Shown: positions 20,318 to 30,327, numbered from the stretch's first letter. The stretch: 62,637 bases of DNA from Paraburkholderia sp. SG-MS1 (GCF_012275575.1 NZ_NPIH01000105.1:1-62637), one strand, 5' to 3'. Made by a program: numbers and translations. The notes: a model not told the origin generated them from the letters alone.

Positions 20318-22531
20318 ATGAGCGTCACCACGTCGGGTTTGCAGTCGAAGTCGGGCAATCGCGTCTTGCGCAGCGTCATCGAAGTCTTGAGTTCGATGCG
20401 TTTCGCCATTGCGCTGCTCGTGGTTCTGTCGATCGCCAGCATCATCGGCACCGTCCTCACACAGGACGATCCGTATCCCAACTACGTCAATCAGTTCGGC
20501 CCGTTCTGGGCGGACATCTTCCGCTCGCTGAGCCTGTACACGGTGTATAGCTCGTGGTGGTTCATGCTGATCCTCGGCTTCCTGATGGTGTCGGTCTCGC
20601 TGTGCGTGATCCGCAATGCGCCGAAGATGCTCGCCGACGCGAAGAGCTGGAAAGATAAAGTCCGCGAAGGCAGCCTGCGCGCGTTCCACCACAAGGGCGA
20701 GTTCGCGGTGCACGCCACGCGCGCGCAGACCTCGGTGCTGCTTGCCAAACTGTCGGCGCGACTCGGCTACAAGTTCGTCACGCGTGAGTCCGACGGCGCA
20801 ACGCTGATCGCGGCCAAGCGCGGCGCGTTGACCAGGTTCGGCTACATCTCCGCTCACATCGCGATCGTCGTGATCTGTCTCGGCGGCCTGCTAGACAGCA
20901 ATCTGCCGATCAAGCTGCAAATGTGGCTGTTCGACAAATCGCCGATCCGCGCGAACACGGTGATCAATGAGATCCCGCCGGAACATCGTCTTTCCGAATC
21001 GAACCCGACGTTCCGTGGCTACGCGTGGGTGCCGGAAGGGCAGCACGTGTCGACCGCGATCCTGAACCAGCCGGACGGCTCGCTGATCCAGGACCTGCCG
21101 TTCTCGATCGAGTTGAACAAGTTCATCGTCGATTTTTACTCGACCGGCATGCCGAAGCTGTTCGCGAGCGACATCGTCGTGGTCGATCACAAGACGGGCG
21201 CGCGCGTGCCGGCGCGCATCGAGGTGAACAAGCCGTTCACCTATGACGGCGTGTCGATCTATCAGTCGAGCTTCCAGGACGGCGGCTCGCAGATGCAGAT
21301 GACCGCCTATCCGATGTCCGGCACGAGTGCGAAGACCGCGCCGTTCGGCGGTACGATCGGTGGCAATGCACCGCTCAGCACGGCCACGTCGCTCGCCGAC
21401 GGCCAGACGGTCGAATTCACCGATTTCCGTGCGATCAACGTCGAAAACATCTCGAACGGCAGTGGCCAGAACGATGCCCGCGGTGTGGCCGCGCACCGTT
21501 CGCTGAAAGAGGCGTTCGACGAGCGCCTCGGTTCCGGCGCGAAGACCTCGAAGCCGCTCGATCTGCATAACGTCGGTCCGTCGGTGCAATACAAGGTGCG
21601 CGACAAGGATGGCCAGGCGCGCGAGTACAACAACTACATGCTGCCGGTGGACGTCGCGGGCGAGAAGATGTTCCTCGCCGGCATGCGCCTGAATCCGGAC
21701 GATCCGTTCCGCTACCTGCGCATTCCCGCCGACACCGGCGGCACCGTCAAGGAATGGATGAACCTGCGCGCCACGCTCGCGGATCCGGCGATGCGCGCCA
21801 AGGCCGCGCATCGTTTCGCGCTGCGCTCGGTGCCGGGTTCGAATGCCGAACTGCAGCAGCATCTCGAAGAAAGCGCGTCACGGGTGCTGACCCTTTTTGC
21901 CGGCGCGGACAGCGCCGTCAAGCTGCCGAACGGGCAGCCGGTCGGCGGCTTCCAGGCGATTGCGGGTTTTATCGACCATTCGGTGCCCAAGGGCGAGCAG
22001 GAAAAGGCCGCTGGACTGCTGCTGCGCATGCTGGAAGGCGCGACGTGGGACTTGTGGCAACTGTCCCGCGAGCAACTCGGTGAGCCGGAGGCGCAGGCCA
22101 GTGCGGAGGCGAGCCGCTTCGTCCAGAGCTCGATCAACGCGATATCCGACAGCTTTCTGTATGGATCGCCGGTCTATCTGCAGCTTGACTCCTTCAAGCA
22201 GGTGCAAGCTTCGGTATTTCAGTTGACGCGCGCGCCGGGCAAAAAAGTCGTGTATCTTGGCAGCCTGCTCCTCGTGTTGGGCATCTTTTCGATGTTCTAC
22301 GTCCGCGAACGGCGCCTCTGGTTCTGGCTCAAAGATACCGATCACGGCACGAATGTCGTGATGGCGATGTCGAGCGCGCGCAAAACGCTCGACTTCGAAA
22401 AAGAGTTCGTGCAGACGCGCGACGCCGTCGGCGCGGCGCTGGGCGCGAAGCTCAGCGAAACATCCGACGCCGCCGGCAAGCCACGCGACGCCGACCCGCC
22501 GTCCGCCAGCTCACAAGATTCGACCCGGTAA
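20318..22531 (+). CDS. resB: Cytochrome c biogenesis protein ResB (Ccs1)
   Basis: The product is 737 aa. N-terminal membrane segments (MRFAIALLVVLSIASIIGTV and WFMLILGFLMVSVSLCVI) are followed by a third (YISAHIAIVVICLGGLLDSN), a large periplasmic domain of about 450 residues, and a last membrane segment (VVYLGSLLLVLGIFSMFYVR). This is the ResB/Ccs1 layout. With CcsB it forms the System II haem lyase that moves haem out and ligates it to CxxCH. It lies 4 bases before ccsB, in one operon. Confidence 0.93.
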   Translation: MSVTTSGLQSKSGNRVLRSVIEVLSSMRFAIALLVVLSIASIIGTVLTQDDPYPNYVNQFGPFWADIFRSLSLYTVYSSWWFMLILGFLMVSVSLCVIRNAPKMLADAKSWKDKVREGSLRAFHHKGEFAVHATRAQTSVLLAKLSARLGYKFVTRESDGATLIAAKRGALTRFGYISAHIAIVVICLGGLLDSNLPIKLQMWLFDKSPIRANTVINEIPPEHRLSESNPTFRGYAWVPEGQHVSTAILNQPDGSLIQDLPFSIELNKFIVDFYSTGMPKLFASDIVVVDHKTGARVPARIEVNKPFTYDGVSIYQSSFQDGGSQMQMTAYPMSGTSAKTAPFGGTIGGNAPLSTATSLADGQTVEFTDFRAINVENISNGSGQNDARGVAAHRSLKEAFDERLGSGAKTSKPLDLHNVGPSVQYKVRDKDGQAREYNNYMLPVDVAGEKMFLAGMRLNPDDPFRYLRIPADTGGTVKEWMNLRATLADPAMRAKAAHRFALRSVPGSNAELQQHLEESASRVLTLFAGADSAVKLPNGQPVGGFQAIAGFIDHSVPKGEQEKAAGLLLRMLEGATWDLWQLSREQLGEPEAQASAEASRFVQSSINAISDSFLYGSPVYLQLDSFKQVQASVFQLTRAPGKKVVYLGSLLLVLGIFSMFYVRERRLWFWLKDTDHGTNVVMAMSSARKTLDFEKEFVQTRDAVGAALGAKLSETSDAAGKPRDADPPSASSQDSTR

Positions 22532-22535
22532 GATC

Positions 22536-23747
22536 ATGGACTTGACTCAGGTTTCCTCCTCCTCTTCTTCAGCGTCGCGACCCGACAAGGTGTTCGCGGG
22601 CGAAACGCTCAACGTTGCGCAGTATGACGAGCGTCCGTTTCTGAAGCGACTCGGTATCGTCGACTGGCTGTTCGCCATCGCGATGGTCGCGGGTGCCGGG
22701 TTCGCGCTGACGCGCTATTACCCGTTCATGAACTACTACGACAAACTGGTGCTGGTGTGCGCGGTGCCCGTCTTCGTCGTGCTCGGCTGGCGCTGGAAGC
22801 CCGTGCGTCCGTTGATGGTGGGGATCGCGGCGCTGTCGCTATTAGCGATCCAGATCTACCAGGGCGATCTGAGCCGTGCGGACAATGCGTTCTTCCTCAA
22901 GTACTTCCTGTCGAGCCAGTCCGCGATTCTGTGGATGAGCGCGCTCTTCGTGTTCGCCACCGTGTTCTACTGGATCGGTCTGCTGTCGCGCTCGGCGACC
23001 GGGGCGGCGATCGGCTCGAAGATGACCTGGGCTGCAGTGGTGATGGGCTTCGTCGGCCTGATGGTGCGCTGGTACGAGTCGTATCTGATCGGGGCGGACG
23101 TCGGCCATATTCCCATCTCGAACCTGTACGAAGTGTTCGTGCTGTTCAGCCTGATCACCGCGCTGTTCTATCTGTACTACGAGCAGCACTACAACACCCG
23201 CGCGCTCGGCGCGTTCGTGCTGCTGGTGATCAGCGCCGCCGTCGGCTTCCTGATGTGGTACTCGGTCGCGCGCGACGCGCAGCAGATCCAGCCGCTGGTC
23301 CCCGCGCTGCAAAGCTGGTGGATGAAGATTCACGTGCCGGCCAACTTCATCGGCTACGGCAGTTTTGCGCTGTCGGCGATGGTCGCCGTCGCATATCTGG
23401 CGAAAGAGCGCGGCGTGCTGGCCGACCGCCTGCCGGCGCTCGACGTGCTCGACGACGTGATGTACAAGTCGATCGCCGTCGGCTTCGCGTTCTTCACGAT
23501 CGCGACGATTCTCGGCGCGCTGTGGGCCGCAGAAGCGTGGGGCGGCTACTGGAGCTGGGATCCGAAGGAAACGTGGGCGCTGATCGTCTGGCTGAACTAT
23601 GCCGCCTGGCTGCACATGCGTCTGATGAAGGGGCTGCGCGGCGCGGTCGCGGCCTGGTGGGCGCTGACCGGCCTGCTGGTGACGACGTTCGCATTTCTCG
23701 GCGTCAACATGTTCCTGTCGGGGCTGCATAGCTACGGCAAGCTGTAA
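22536..23747 (+). CDS. ccsB: Cytochrome c biogenesis protein CcsB/CcsA (ResC)
   Basis: The product is 403 aa with about eight membrane segments. The tryptophan-rich WWD haem-handling signature WGGYWSWDPKETWALIVW is near the C-terminus, and conserved histidines are in IHVPANFIGYG and WLHMRLMKG. It is the haem-channel half of System II cytochrome c synthetase, partner of ResB. The poly-Ser N-terminus is variable in the family. Confidence 0.94.
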   Translation: MDLTQVSSSSSSASRPDKVFAGETLNVAQYDERPFLKRLGIVDWLFAIAMVAGAGFALTRYYPFMNYYDKLVLVCAVPVFVVLGWRWKPVRPLMVGIAALSLLAIQIYQGDLSRADNAFFLKYFLSSQSAILWMSALFVFATVFYWIGLLSRSATGAAIGSKMTWAAVVMGFVGLMVRWYESYLIGADVGHIPISNLYEVFVLFSLITALFYLYYEQHYNTRALGAFVLLVISAAVGFLMWYSVARDAQQIQPLVPALQSWWMKIHVPANFIGYGSFALSAMVAVAYLAKERGVLADRLPALDVLDDVMYKSIAVGFAFFTIATILGALWAAEAWGGYWSWDPKETWALIVWLNYAAWLHMRLMKGLRGAVAAWWALTGLLVTTFAFLGVNMFLSGLHSYGKL

Positions 23748-23771
23748 GATCCACCGCTTCGGATGGACCGG

Positions 23772-23807
23772 AAACCGCCGCGTGCTTTCGCACCGGCGGT
23801 TTTTTTA
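23772..23807 (+). terminator. Terminator of resB-ccsB
   Basis: ACCGCCG (23774-23780) pairs with CGGCGGT (23794-23800), extended by GTGC/GCAC across a TTTC loop, followed by a run of T's. Confidence 0.85.
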
Positions 23808-23836
23808 CGACTGGCGGAATAATTGCTGCATCCCAT

Positions 23837-23875
23837 GTGTTCGTCCTCACGGTACCTATGGGTGAGAGCGGACAC
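23837..23875. promoter_or_regulatory. Imperfect 14-bp dyad upstream of msrPQ
   Basis: GTGTTCGTCCTCAC (23837-23850) and GTGAGAGCGGACAC (23862-23875) match as an inverted repeat at 11 of 14 positions around an 11-bp spacer, about 70 bp before msrP. Two of the three mismatches become G-U pairs in RNA. It could be an operator or a leader hairpin; I cannot tell which. Confidence 0.35.
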
Positions 23876-23947
23876 AGGTCCGGACGAACGATCATCAATA
23901 TGGCCCCGTAAGATGCACAGACTGCAGGGGCGCCAAGGAGCAGCACG

Positions 23948-24943
23948 ATGTGGATCAAACGAAGCGACAGAAGGCAACTCGTCGGTGACGACATCGCGCG
24001 CAGCGAGATTACACCGCAGCGTGTCTTCGAGAACCGGCGGCGCGTGTTGCAGGCGGCCGGCGCGGTTGCGCTCGGTGGTCTGATCGGCGGGAGCCGCGAG
24101 GCACGGGCCGCCTACACGTCGCCGGACCCGAGGGCGCAGAAACTGGCGGCGAAAACCAACACCCGATTCGTCGCGCTCGAGCGCATTACGCCGTACAACG
24201 ACATCACCACATACAACAACTTCTACGAGTTCGGCACCGACAAGGCCGACCCCGCGCACAACGCCGGGACGCTGCGGCCGCATCCGTGGAAGGTGAGCGT
24301 CGAGGGTGAAATCAGGAACCCGAAGGTGTACGACATCGACGAACTGCTCAAGCTCGCGCCGCTCGAAGAGCGCGTGTACCGGCTACGTTGCGTCGAAGGG
24401 TGGTCGATGGTAATCCCCTGGATCGGCGTGCCGCTGGCGGAGCTGATCAAACGCGTGCAGCCGACCGGCAATGCCAGATACGTGCAGTTCATCACGCTGG
24501 CCGATCCGTCACAAATGCCGGGGCTCTCGACGCCCGTGCTCGACTGGCCGTATTCCGAAGGCCTGCGCATGGACGAAGCGATGAACCCGCTCACGCTGCT
24601 GACAATGGGTCTCTACGGCCAGGTGCTGCCGAATCAGAACGGCGCGCCGGTGCGCATCGTGGTGCCGTGGAAGTATGGGTTCAAGAGCGCGAAGTCGCTC
24701 GTGAAGATCCGCTTTCTCGACAAACAGCCGCCGACCAGCTGGAACACGTACGCCTTGAGCGAATACGGTTTCTATTCGAATGTGAATCCGAATGTCGATC
24801 ATCCGCGCTGGAGTCAGGCGACCGAACGGCGCATCGGTGAAGACGGCTTCTTCACGCCGAAGCGCAAGACGCTGATGTTCAACGGCTACGGGGATCAGGT
24901 CGCGTCGCTTTATCAAGGCATGGACCTGAAGAAGAATTTCTGA
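23948..24943 (+). CDS. msrP: Periplasmic methionine sulfoxide reductase, molybdopterin subunit
   Basis: The product is 331 aa. A Tat-type leader ([20 protein letters not shown] at about 29-48, cleavage near ARA54) precedes an oxidoreductase molybdopterin domain with the Mo-ligating Cys148 in [15 protein letters not shown]. MsrP repairs methionine sulfoxide in periplasmic proteins, taking electrons from the quinone pool through MsrQ. The start follows AAGGAG and is nine bases from msrQ's gene start after its stop, so the two form an operon. Confidence 0.93.
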   Translation: MWIKRSDRRQLVGDDIARSEITPQRVFENRRRVLQAAGAVALGGLIGGSREARAAYTSPDPRAQKLAAKTNTRFVALERITPYNDITTYNNFYEFGTDKADPAHNAGTLRPHPWKVSVEGEIRNPKVYDIDELLKLAPLEERVYRLRCVEGWSMVIPWIGVPLAELIKRVQPTGNARYVQFITLADPSQMPGLSTPVLDWPYSEGLRMDEAMNPLTLLTMGLYGQVLPNQNGAPVRIVVPWKYGFKSAKSLVKIRFLDKQPPTSWNTYALSEYGFYSNVNPNVDHPRWSQATERRIGEDGFFTPKRKTLMFNGYGDQVASLYQGMDLKKNF

Positions 24944-24952
24944 GGCGCGACG

Positions 24953-25675
24953 ATGGCTTCCGATACACAACCCGTTGTCCCGGCTGAACGTAACGCATCG
25001 CGTGCCCCGCCAGCCACGTCCGCCGCAGCGGCAAAGACGGCAGCGTCGGCGAAGCAGCGACCGGCCGGCAGCGCGCGCTGGATCGTGGCGGCCAAAATCG
25101 CGGTATTTATCGCGGCTTGGTATCCGCTTGCGCGCATCGTGCTGTTCGGTATGACCGACCGGCTCGGCGCGAATCCCATCGAATTCATCACGCGCTCGAC
25201 GGGTCTCTGGACGCTCGTCTTCCTCTGCATCACGCTGGCCGTGACGCCATTGCGCCGCGTCACGGGCGTCGCGGCGTTCGTGCGTTTTCGGCGCATGCTC
25301 GGTCTCTACACGTTCTTTTACGCGACGCTGCATTTCACCACTTACCTTTGGTTCGACAAGTGGTTCGACGTGGCAGCCATTTTCAAGGACATCGGCAAGC
25401 GGCCGTTCATCACCGTGGGCTTTGCCGCCTTCGTGTTGCTGATCGCGTTGGCCGTGACGTCGCCACGCGCGATGGTGCGCAAACTCGGGCGCCGCTGGCA
25501 GACCCTGCATCGCGCGATTTATGCGATCGGCGCGCTCGCGATTCTGCATTTCTGGTGGATGAAGGCGGGCAAGCACGATCTGCTGCTGCCGAAGGTCTAC
25601 GGCGCGGTCATGATCGTGCTGCTGGGATGGCGGTTGATGGTCTGGCTGCATGAGCGGAGGCCAACGGCGCGCTGA
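24953..25675 (+). CDS. msrQ: MsrQ, haem-binding membrane subunit of MsrPQ
   Basis: The product is 240 aa. A hydrophilic Ala/Pro-rich N-terminus of about 40 residues precedes six membrane segments of the ferric-reductase-like type, with haem-ligand histidines expected in FFYATLHFTTYLWFD and RRWQTLHRAIYAIGALAILH. MsrQ passes electrons from quinones or flavin to MsrP. The N-terminal extension is longer than in E. coli YedZ. Confidence 0.92.
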   Translation: MASDTQPVVPAERNASRAPPATSAAAAKTAASAKQRPAGSARWIVAAKIAVFIAAWYPLARIVLFGMTDRLGANPIEFITRSTGLWTLVFLCITLAVTPLRRVTGVAAFVRFRRMLGLYTFFYATLHFTTYLWFDKWFDVAAIFKDIGKRPFITVGFAAFVLLIALAVTSPRAMVRKLGRRWQTLHRAIYAIGALAILHFWWMKAGKHDLLLPKVYGAVMIVLLGWRLMVWLHERRPTAR

Positions 25676-25712
25676 CGATCGCGCAGCGTGCGCGGCTACG
25701 GCGCGTAAACAG

Positions 25713-25746
25713 AAAAAGGCGATGCCGCACCGGCATCGCCTTTTTT
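25713..25746. terminator. Bidirectional terminator between msrQ and lysA
   Basis: GGCGATGCC (25718-25726) pairs with GGCATCGCC (25732-25740), flanked by A's on the left and six T's on the right, serving the convergent msrPQ and lptM-lysA transcripts. Confidence 0.85.
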
Positions 25747-25782
25747 CATCTTGTGGCGCAGGCGCTACCCGGGCGCTACCGT

Positions 25783-27045
25783 TTACGCCGGCAGGATGGC
25801 TTCGCCCGAAAACAGCTGCTTGACCTCTTCACGCGCGCGAGCCACATGGACCTGTGTACCATCGACCATCACCTCGGCCGCACGTGGACGTGTGTTGTAG
25901 TTCGAGCTCATCACGAAGCCGTAGGCGCCGGCCGAGCGGATCGCCAGCAGATCGCCCGGGTCGATCGCCAGCAGCCGTTCGCGGCCGAGCCAGTCGCCGC
26001 TTTCGCAAACCGGGCCGACCACGTCGTAGACATGAGCCGGCACGTCGCGCTTCACGACGGGGTCGATGGCGTGATACGCCTCGTACATCGCGGGGCGCGC
26101 GAGATCGGTCATCGCCGCGTCGACGATGGCGAAGTTCTTTTCAGCACCCGGCTTCAGAAACTCGAGACGCGTAAGCAGCACGCCCGCATTGCCGACCAGC
26201 GAACGGCCCGGCTCGAAATACACTTCACGATGGCCGTGACCGCGCGCTTCGATGCGATCGAGCACGGTGCGCACGAACTCGCCGATTTCCGGCGGCGTTT
26301 CGTCGTCGTAGGTGATGCCGAGACCGCCGCCTACGTCGATGTGGCGAATCTTCACGCCGTCCTGCTCGATCTGCTCGACCAGTTCCAGCACCTTGTCGAC
26401 CGCGTCGAGATAAGGCGCGACTTCGGTGATCTGCGAACCGATATGGCAGTCGATACCGACCACGTCCAGATTCGCCATTGCTGCGGCGGTGCGATACGTG
26501 GCGCGCGCGTCTTCGAAGGCGACGCCGAACTTGTTCGACTTCAGCCCGGTGGAGATGTACGGATGCGTTTTCGCATCGACGTCCGGATTCACGCGCAACG
26601 ACACCGGCGCCTTCTTGCCCATGTCCGCCGCGACCGCGTTCAGGCGATCGAGCTCGGGAATCGATTCGACGTTGAAGCATTTGACGCCCGCCGCGAGCGC
26701 GTCGCGCATCTCTTGCGCGTTCTTGCCCACGCCGGAAAACACAGTGTTCTCCGCTTTGCCGCCGGCCGCGAGCACGCGCGCCAGTTCGCCGCCCGACACG
26801 ATGTCGAAGCCCGCGCCAAGACGTGCGAACACGTTCAGCACCGCGAGATTACTGTTGGCCTTGACGGCCACGTGCACGCTCGCGCGACGACCGGCGCAAG
26901 CGCCCGCATACGCGTGCCAGGCTTCGGTGAGCGCGGCGCGCGAATAGACGTACAGCGGCGTGCCGAACTGTTCGGCGAGAGAGACGGCGGACACGCCTTC
27001 GGCGTGCAATACGCCGTCGACGTAGTCAAATGCGGATCGAGTCAT
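25783..27045 (-). CDS. lysA: Diaminopimelate decarboxylase
   Basis: The product is 420 aa, beginning MTRSAFDYVDGVLHAEGVSA. It is a fold-III PLP enzyme: the Schiff-base lysine lies in VHVAVKANSNLAVLNVF, with HIGSQI, DVGGGLGITYDDE and the catalytic Cys in GPVCESGDWL. It decarboxylates meso-diaminopimelate to lysine. It follows lptM by 8 bases on the minus strand, the common lptM-lysA pairing. Confidence 0.95.
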   Translation of the reverse strand: MTRSAFDYVDGVLHAEGVSAVSLAEQFGTPLYVYSRAALTEAWHAYAGACAGRRASVHVAVKANSNLAVLNVFARLGAGFDIVSGGELARVLAAGGKAENTVFSGVGKNAQEMRDALAAGVKCFNVESIPELDRLNAVAADMGKKAPVSLRVNPDVDAKTHPYISTGLKSNKFGVAFEDARATYRTAAAMANLDVVGIDCHIGSQITEVAPYLDAVDKVLELVEQIEQDGVKIRHIDVGGGLGITYDDETPPEIGEFVRTVLDRIEARGHGHREVYFEPGRSLVGNAGVLLTRLEFLKPGAEKNFAIVDAAMTDLARPAMYEAYHAIDPVVKRDVPAHVYDVVGPVCESGDWLGRERLLAIDPGDLLAIRSAGAYGFVMSSNYNTRPRAAEVMVDGTQVHVARAREEVKQLFSGEAILPA

Positions 27046-27053
27046 GCGAAAGT

Positions 27054-27410
27054 CTATTGAACGGGGGTGACGGCGGAGGCAGGCAGCGGAGCGGCGGTAC
27101 CGGATGCAGCGGAAGCTGGCGGCGTGGCGAGTTCGGTTTCCGGTGCCAGCGAGAGCGGTGTGCCCGAGGTATCCGGCACGGTGCTCAGCTCAGTGGCGCT
27201 TGCCGAAGCGGGTTGCGCGCTCTCCGGTGGCGGAGTTTGCGTGCGGGAGGCCGGCGGAGCAGGAAGCGGAGGTACGGTCGGTAAATAGAGCGAACCGCGT
27301 TGCCCGCAACCGGCGAGCGAACCACCGAGTGCACAACCTGCGAGAATGGCTAAACCCGCTACAATCGCGCGGCCGGGCGCCGCCGCGCGCATCCGAGATA
27401 CGACTCGCAT
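27054..27410 (-). CDS. lptM: LptM (YifL)-like lipoprotein
   Basis: The product is 118 aa. After a signal peptide, the lipobox LAGC is followed by GQRGSLYLP, the short conserved LptM motif (GQKGPLYLP in E. coli). The rest is a Pro/Thr/Ser-rich low-complexity tail. In E. coli LptM helps LptD oxidative maturation in the LPS export machine. Starts at MRVVSRM (27410) or MRAAAPG (27392) are both possible. The association with lysA and opposite cyaY matches other proteobacteria. Confidence 0.85.
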   Translation of the reverse strand: MRVVSRMRAAAPGRAIVAGLAILAGCALGGSLAGCGQRGSLYLPTVPPLPAPPASRTQTPPPESAQPASASATELSTVPDTSGTPLSLAPETELATPPASAASGTAAPLPASAVTPVQ

Positions 27411-27445
27411 GACTGTCCCTGAATAAATAATCGATGGAGTTTAGC

Positions 27446-27763
27446 ATGTCCGATAGTGATTACCTGACCCGTGCGGAAGCCGCGCTAGCCGCCATCGAAC
27501 GCGCGCTGGACGACACCGATGCCGACATCGAACTCGAGCGCAGCGGCAACGTGCTGACGCTCGAATTCGAGAATCGCTCGAAGATTATCGTCAACCTGCA
27601 ACCGCCGATGAGCGAGATCTGGATCGCCGCGAAAGCGGGTGGTTTTCACTTCCGTTTCGTTGATGGCGAATGGCGCGATACGCGCAGCGGCGCCGAGTTT
27701 TTCGCCGCGCTGTCGGAGTACGCGACGCAGCAGGCGGGTCAACCGGTTTGCTTCCCGGCGTAA
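27446..27763 (+). CDS. cyaY: Frataxin homologue CyaY
   Basis: The product is 105 aa, [20 protein letters not shown], with an acidic first helix ([20 protein letters not shown]) and the beta-sheet core [21 protein letters not shown]. CyaY binds iron and IscS and tunes Fe-S cluster assembly. It is divergent from lptM-lysA, as in many gamma- and betaproteobacteria. Confidence 0.95.
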   Translation: MSDSDYLTRAEAALAAIERALDDTDADIELERSGNVLTLEFENRSKIIVNLQPPMSEIWIAAKAGGFHFRFVDGEWRDTRSGAEFFAALSEYATQQAGQPVCFPA

Positions 27764-27862
27764 GCATCGCGCCGAGTTCGGCGTTGACGCTGACGCTGAC
27801 GATGACGCGCTCGAATGCCCGGCAGCGGCGAGCAAGCGCTGCGTAGCGCACATCAGACGCCT

Positions 27863-27907
27863 AAAACAAAACCGCCGCGCATCTTTCGAGCGCGGCGGTT
27901 TTGTTTT
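27863..27907. terminator. Bidirectional terminator between cyaY and mrcA
   Basis: An 18-bp perfect stem (27863-27880 with 27890-27907, 9-nt loop) carries A-rich and T-rich flanks. It serves both convergent genes and is among the strongest terminators in the window. Confidence 0.9.
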
Positions 27908-27930
27908 TTCCAGCGACACCAGGCAACGCG

Positions 27931-30327
27931 TCAGTGTCCGCGGAAAAGGTTCATGATGTCCTGCTTTTCCTGTTCGCCGACCTGCTGGGGCGCGGCCGCC
28001 GCCGCGCTCGCCTCGGCGTCCAGCGTCGCCTGACTGACGCCGACTGTCGCGACGAAACCGTGCCCCGGCGTGAAGTCGTCGAAGTAAAGCTCCGAGCCGA
28101 CTTCGGTCACATCGTCGGGGCGCGCCATCTTGTACTCCGGCACGCCTTTGAGCGCGCGTCCCATGTACTCGATCCATACCGGCAACGCGAGGCCGCCGCC
28201 GGTTTCCTTGTCGCCGAGACTGCGCGGATTGTCATAGCCGATCCACGCGATCGCCGTGAGTGTGTGCTGATAACCGGCGAACCACGCGTCGCGCGAATCG
28301 TTGGTCGTGCCCGTCTTGCCGGCCAGATCGGTACGCTTGAGCACGTTGGTTTTCGCGCCCGTGCCGCGTTGCGCGACGCTCTGCAGCAGGCTGTTCATCA
28401 CGTACGCGTTGCGCGGCTCGATCGCGTGCGGCGCGCTTTGCGCGGCCACCAGCGGCTGCGCGTGCGCCACTACGATGCCGCGCTGATCGGTGACTTCGGC
28501 GATCAGATACGGATTGACGCGGTAGCCGCCGTTTGCGAACACCGAGAACGCGCCCGCCATCTGCAACGGTGTGACGAGACCCGCGCCAAGCGCCATGGGC
28601 AGATAGGCCGGGTGACGCTCCGCGTCGAAGCCGAAGCGCGTGATGTACTGCTGCGCGTACTTCGGCCCGATCTGGTTCAGGATGCGGATCGACACCAGGT
28701 TCTTCGATTTCTGCAGCGCGGTGCGCATGGTCATCGGACCATCGAAGCCGCCGCCGTAGTTCTTCGGCTCCCACGCCTGGCCGCCGGTTTCGGCGGCGCT
28801 GAAAAAGAGCGGCGCGTCGTTGATGATGGTGGCCGGCCCAAGCCCTTTTTCGAGCGACGCCGAGTAGATGAATGGCTTGAAGCTCGAACCTGGCTGACGC
28901 CAGGCCTGGGTCACGTGATTGAATTTGTTCTTGTTGAAATCGAAGCCGCCGACCAGCGCGCGAATCGCACCGTCCTGCGGGATCACCGAAACGAACGCGC
29001 CTTCCACTTGCGGCAATTGCGTGATCGACCAGTCGCCGTCGTCGTTCTTCGCGAGGCGGATGATCGCGCCGGGCCGCACGCGTTGATTCGGCTGCGCGCG
29101 CGGCCCGAGCGCGAACTGCGCGAAACGCAGGCCGTCGCCCTGGATGGTCGCGACATTACCGTCGATGAACGTGGCCTGCACCTGCTTCGGGCTTGCCGCC
29201 GTAACGACTGCTGCGATGAGTTCGCCGTTGTCCGGATGTTCGAGCAGCGCGTCGTCAATCGCCTGTTCGCGGTCACCGGCATCGGCCGGCAAGTTGATGA
29301 ACGCCTCCGGACCCCGGTAGCCGTGGCGGCGTTCGTAGTCCATCAGTCCTTTGCGCAGCGCGCGGTAGGCGACGTCCTGATCGGCCGAGTCGATCGTGGT
29401 CACGACGTTCAGGCCGCGCGTGTACGCTTCTTCGCGATACTGCGCGTACATCATCTGCCGCACCATTTCCGCGACGTACTCCGCATGCACGCTGAATTCC
29501 TTGCCGGCGCCCTTGACGACGAGCGCCTGTTTGCTGGCGTCGTCGTATTGTTCCTGCGTGATGTAGTGCAGTTCATACATGCGCTGAAGGATGTATTCCT
29601 GACGCACCTTCGCACGCTTCGGATTGACCACCGGGTTATAGGCGGACGGCGCCTTCGGCAGACCGGCGAGCATCGCCGACTCGGCCAGCGTCAGATCCTT
29701 CAGATCCTTGCCGAAGTACACGCGTGCCGCGCTGGCGAAACCATACGCGCGCTGGCCGAGATAGATCTGATTCATGTACACCTCGAGAATCTGATCTTTC
29801 GTCAGCTTCGACTCGATCTTGTACGCGAGCAGCATCTCGTAGATCTTGCGCGTATAGGTCTTCTCGCTCGACAGGAAGAAGTTGCGCGCCACCTGCATCG
29901 TGATCGTACTGGCGCCCTGGGTGGCGTGGCCGTTGGTCAGCGCGACGAAGCCGGCGCGCGCAATGCCGGTGAGGTCGACGCCACCGTGATCATAGAAGCG
30001 CGCGTCTTCGATCGCGAGAATCGCCTTCTTCAGACTATCGGGCACGTCCTGGATATGCACGATGTCGCGCCGCTCTTCACCGAATTCGCCGATCAGCACG
30101 TGGTCGGCCGTATAGATGCGCAGCGGCACTTTCGGGCGATAGTCGGTCAGCGCATCGAGCGAGGGCAGATTCGGCGTGGCGACGACGAGCGCATAACCGA
30201 GTACCAGCAGCACGCACAGAATGCCCGCGACTATCAGGCCGAAAAAGCCGAGGAAGAGCTTGAGCCATAGCGGGCGTTTGCGCTTCTGAGGCGCGGGCGG
30301 CGGGGACGTAGGAGACGTGGATTGCAT
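27931..30327 (-). CDS. mrcA: Penicillin-binding protein 1A (class A, bifunctional)
   Basis: The product is 798 aa from MQSTSPTSPPPAP. One membrane anchor (LKLFLGFFGLIVAGILCVLL) precedes the GT51 glycosyltransferase domain (IEDARFYDHGGVD, GASTITMQVARNFFL) and a transpeptidase domain with GSSFKPFIYSA (SxxK), KSKN (SxN) and GKTGTTND (KTG). It polymerises and crosslinks peptidoglycan. It is divergent from the pilM operon, the conserved ponA-pilM arrangement of proteobacteria. The 253-bp gap between them must hold both promoters; none is clear by eye. Confidence 0.94.
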   Translation of the reverse strand: MQSTSPTSPPPAPQKRKRPLWLKLFLGFFGLIVAGILCVLLVLGYALVVATPNLPSLDALTDYRPKVPLRIYTADHVLIGEFGEERRDIVHIQDVPDSLKKAILAIEDARFYDHGGVDLTGIARAGFVALTNGHATQGASTITMQVARNFFLSSEKTYTRKIYEMLLAYKIESKLTKDQILEVYMNQIYLGQRAYGFASAARVYFGKDLKDLTLAESAMLAGLPKAPSAYNPVVNPKRAKVRQEYILQRMYELHYITQEQYDDASKQALVVKGAGKEFSVHAEYVAEMVRQMMYAQYREEAYTRGLNVVTTIDSADQDVAYRALRKGLMDYERRHGYRGPEAFINLPADAGDREQAIDDALLEHPDNGELIAAVVTAASPKQVQATFIDGNVATIQGDGLRFAQFALGPRAQPNQRVRPGAIIRLAKNDDGDWSITQLPQVEGAFVSVIPQDGAIRALVGGFDFNKNKFNHVTQAWRQPGSSFKPFIYSASLEKGLGPATIINDAPLFFSAAETGGQAWEPKNYGGGFDGPMTMRTALQKSKNLVSIRILNQIGPKYAQQYITRFGFDAERHPAYLPMALGAGLVTPLQMAGAFSVFANGGYRVNPYLIAEVTDQRGIVVAHAQPLVAAQSAPHAIEPRNAYVMNSLLQSVAQRGTGAKTNVLKRTDLAGKTGTTNDSRDAWFAGYQHTLTAIAWIGYDNPRSLGDKETGGGLALPVWIEYMGRALKGVPEYKMARPDDVTEVGSELYFDDFTPGHGFVATVGVSQATLDAEASAAAAAPQQVGEQEKQDIMNLFRGH

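Noticed and set aside
27901..30270. A 789-codon open frame on the plus strand
   Set aside because: It is the antisense shadow of mrcA, rich in Arg/His, with no domain signal.
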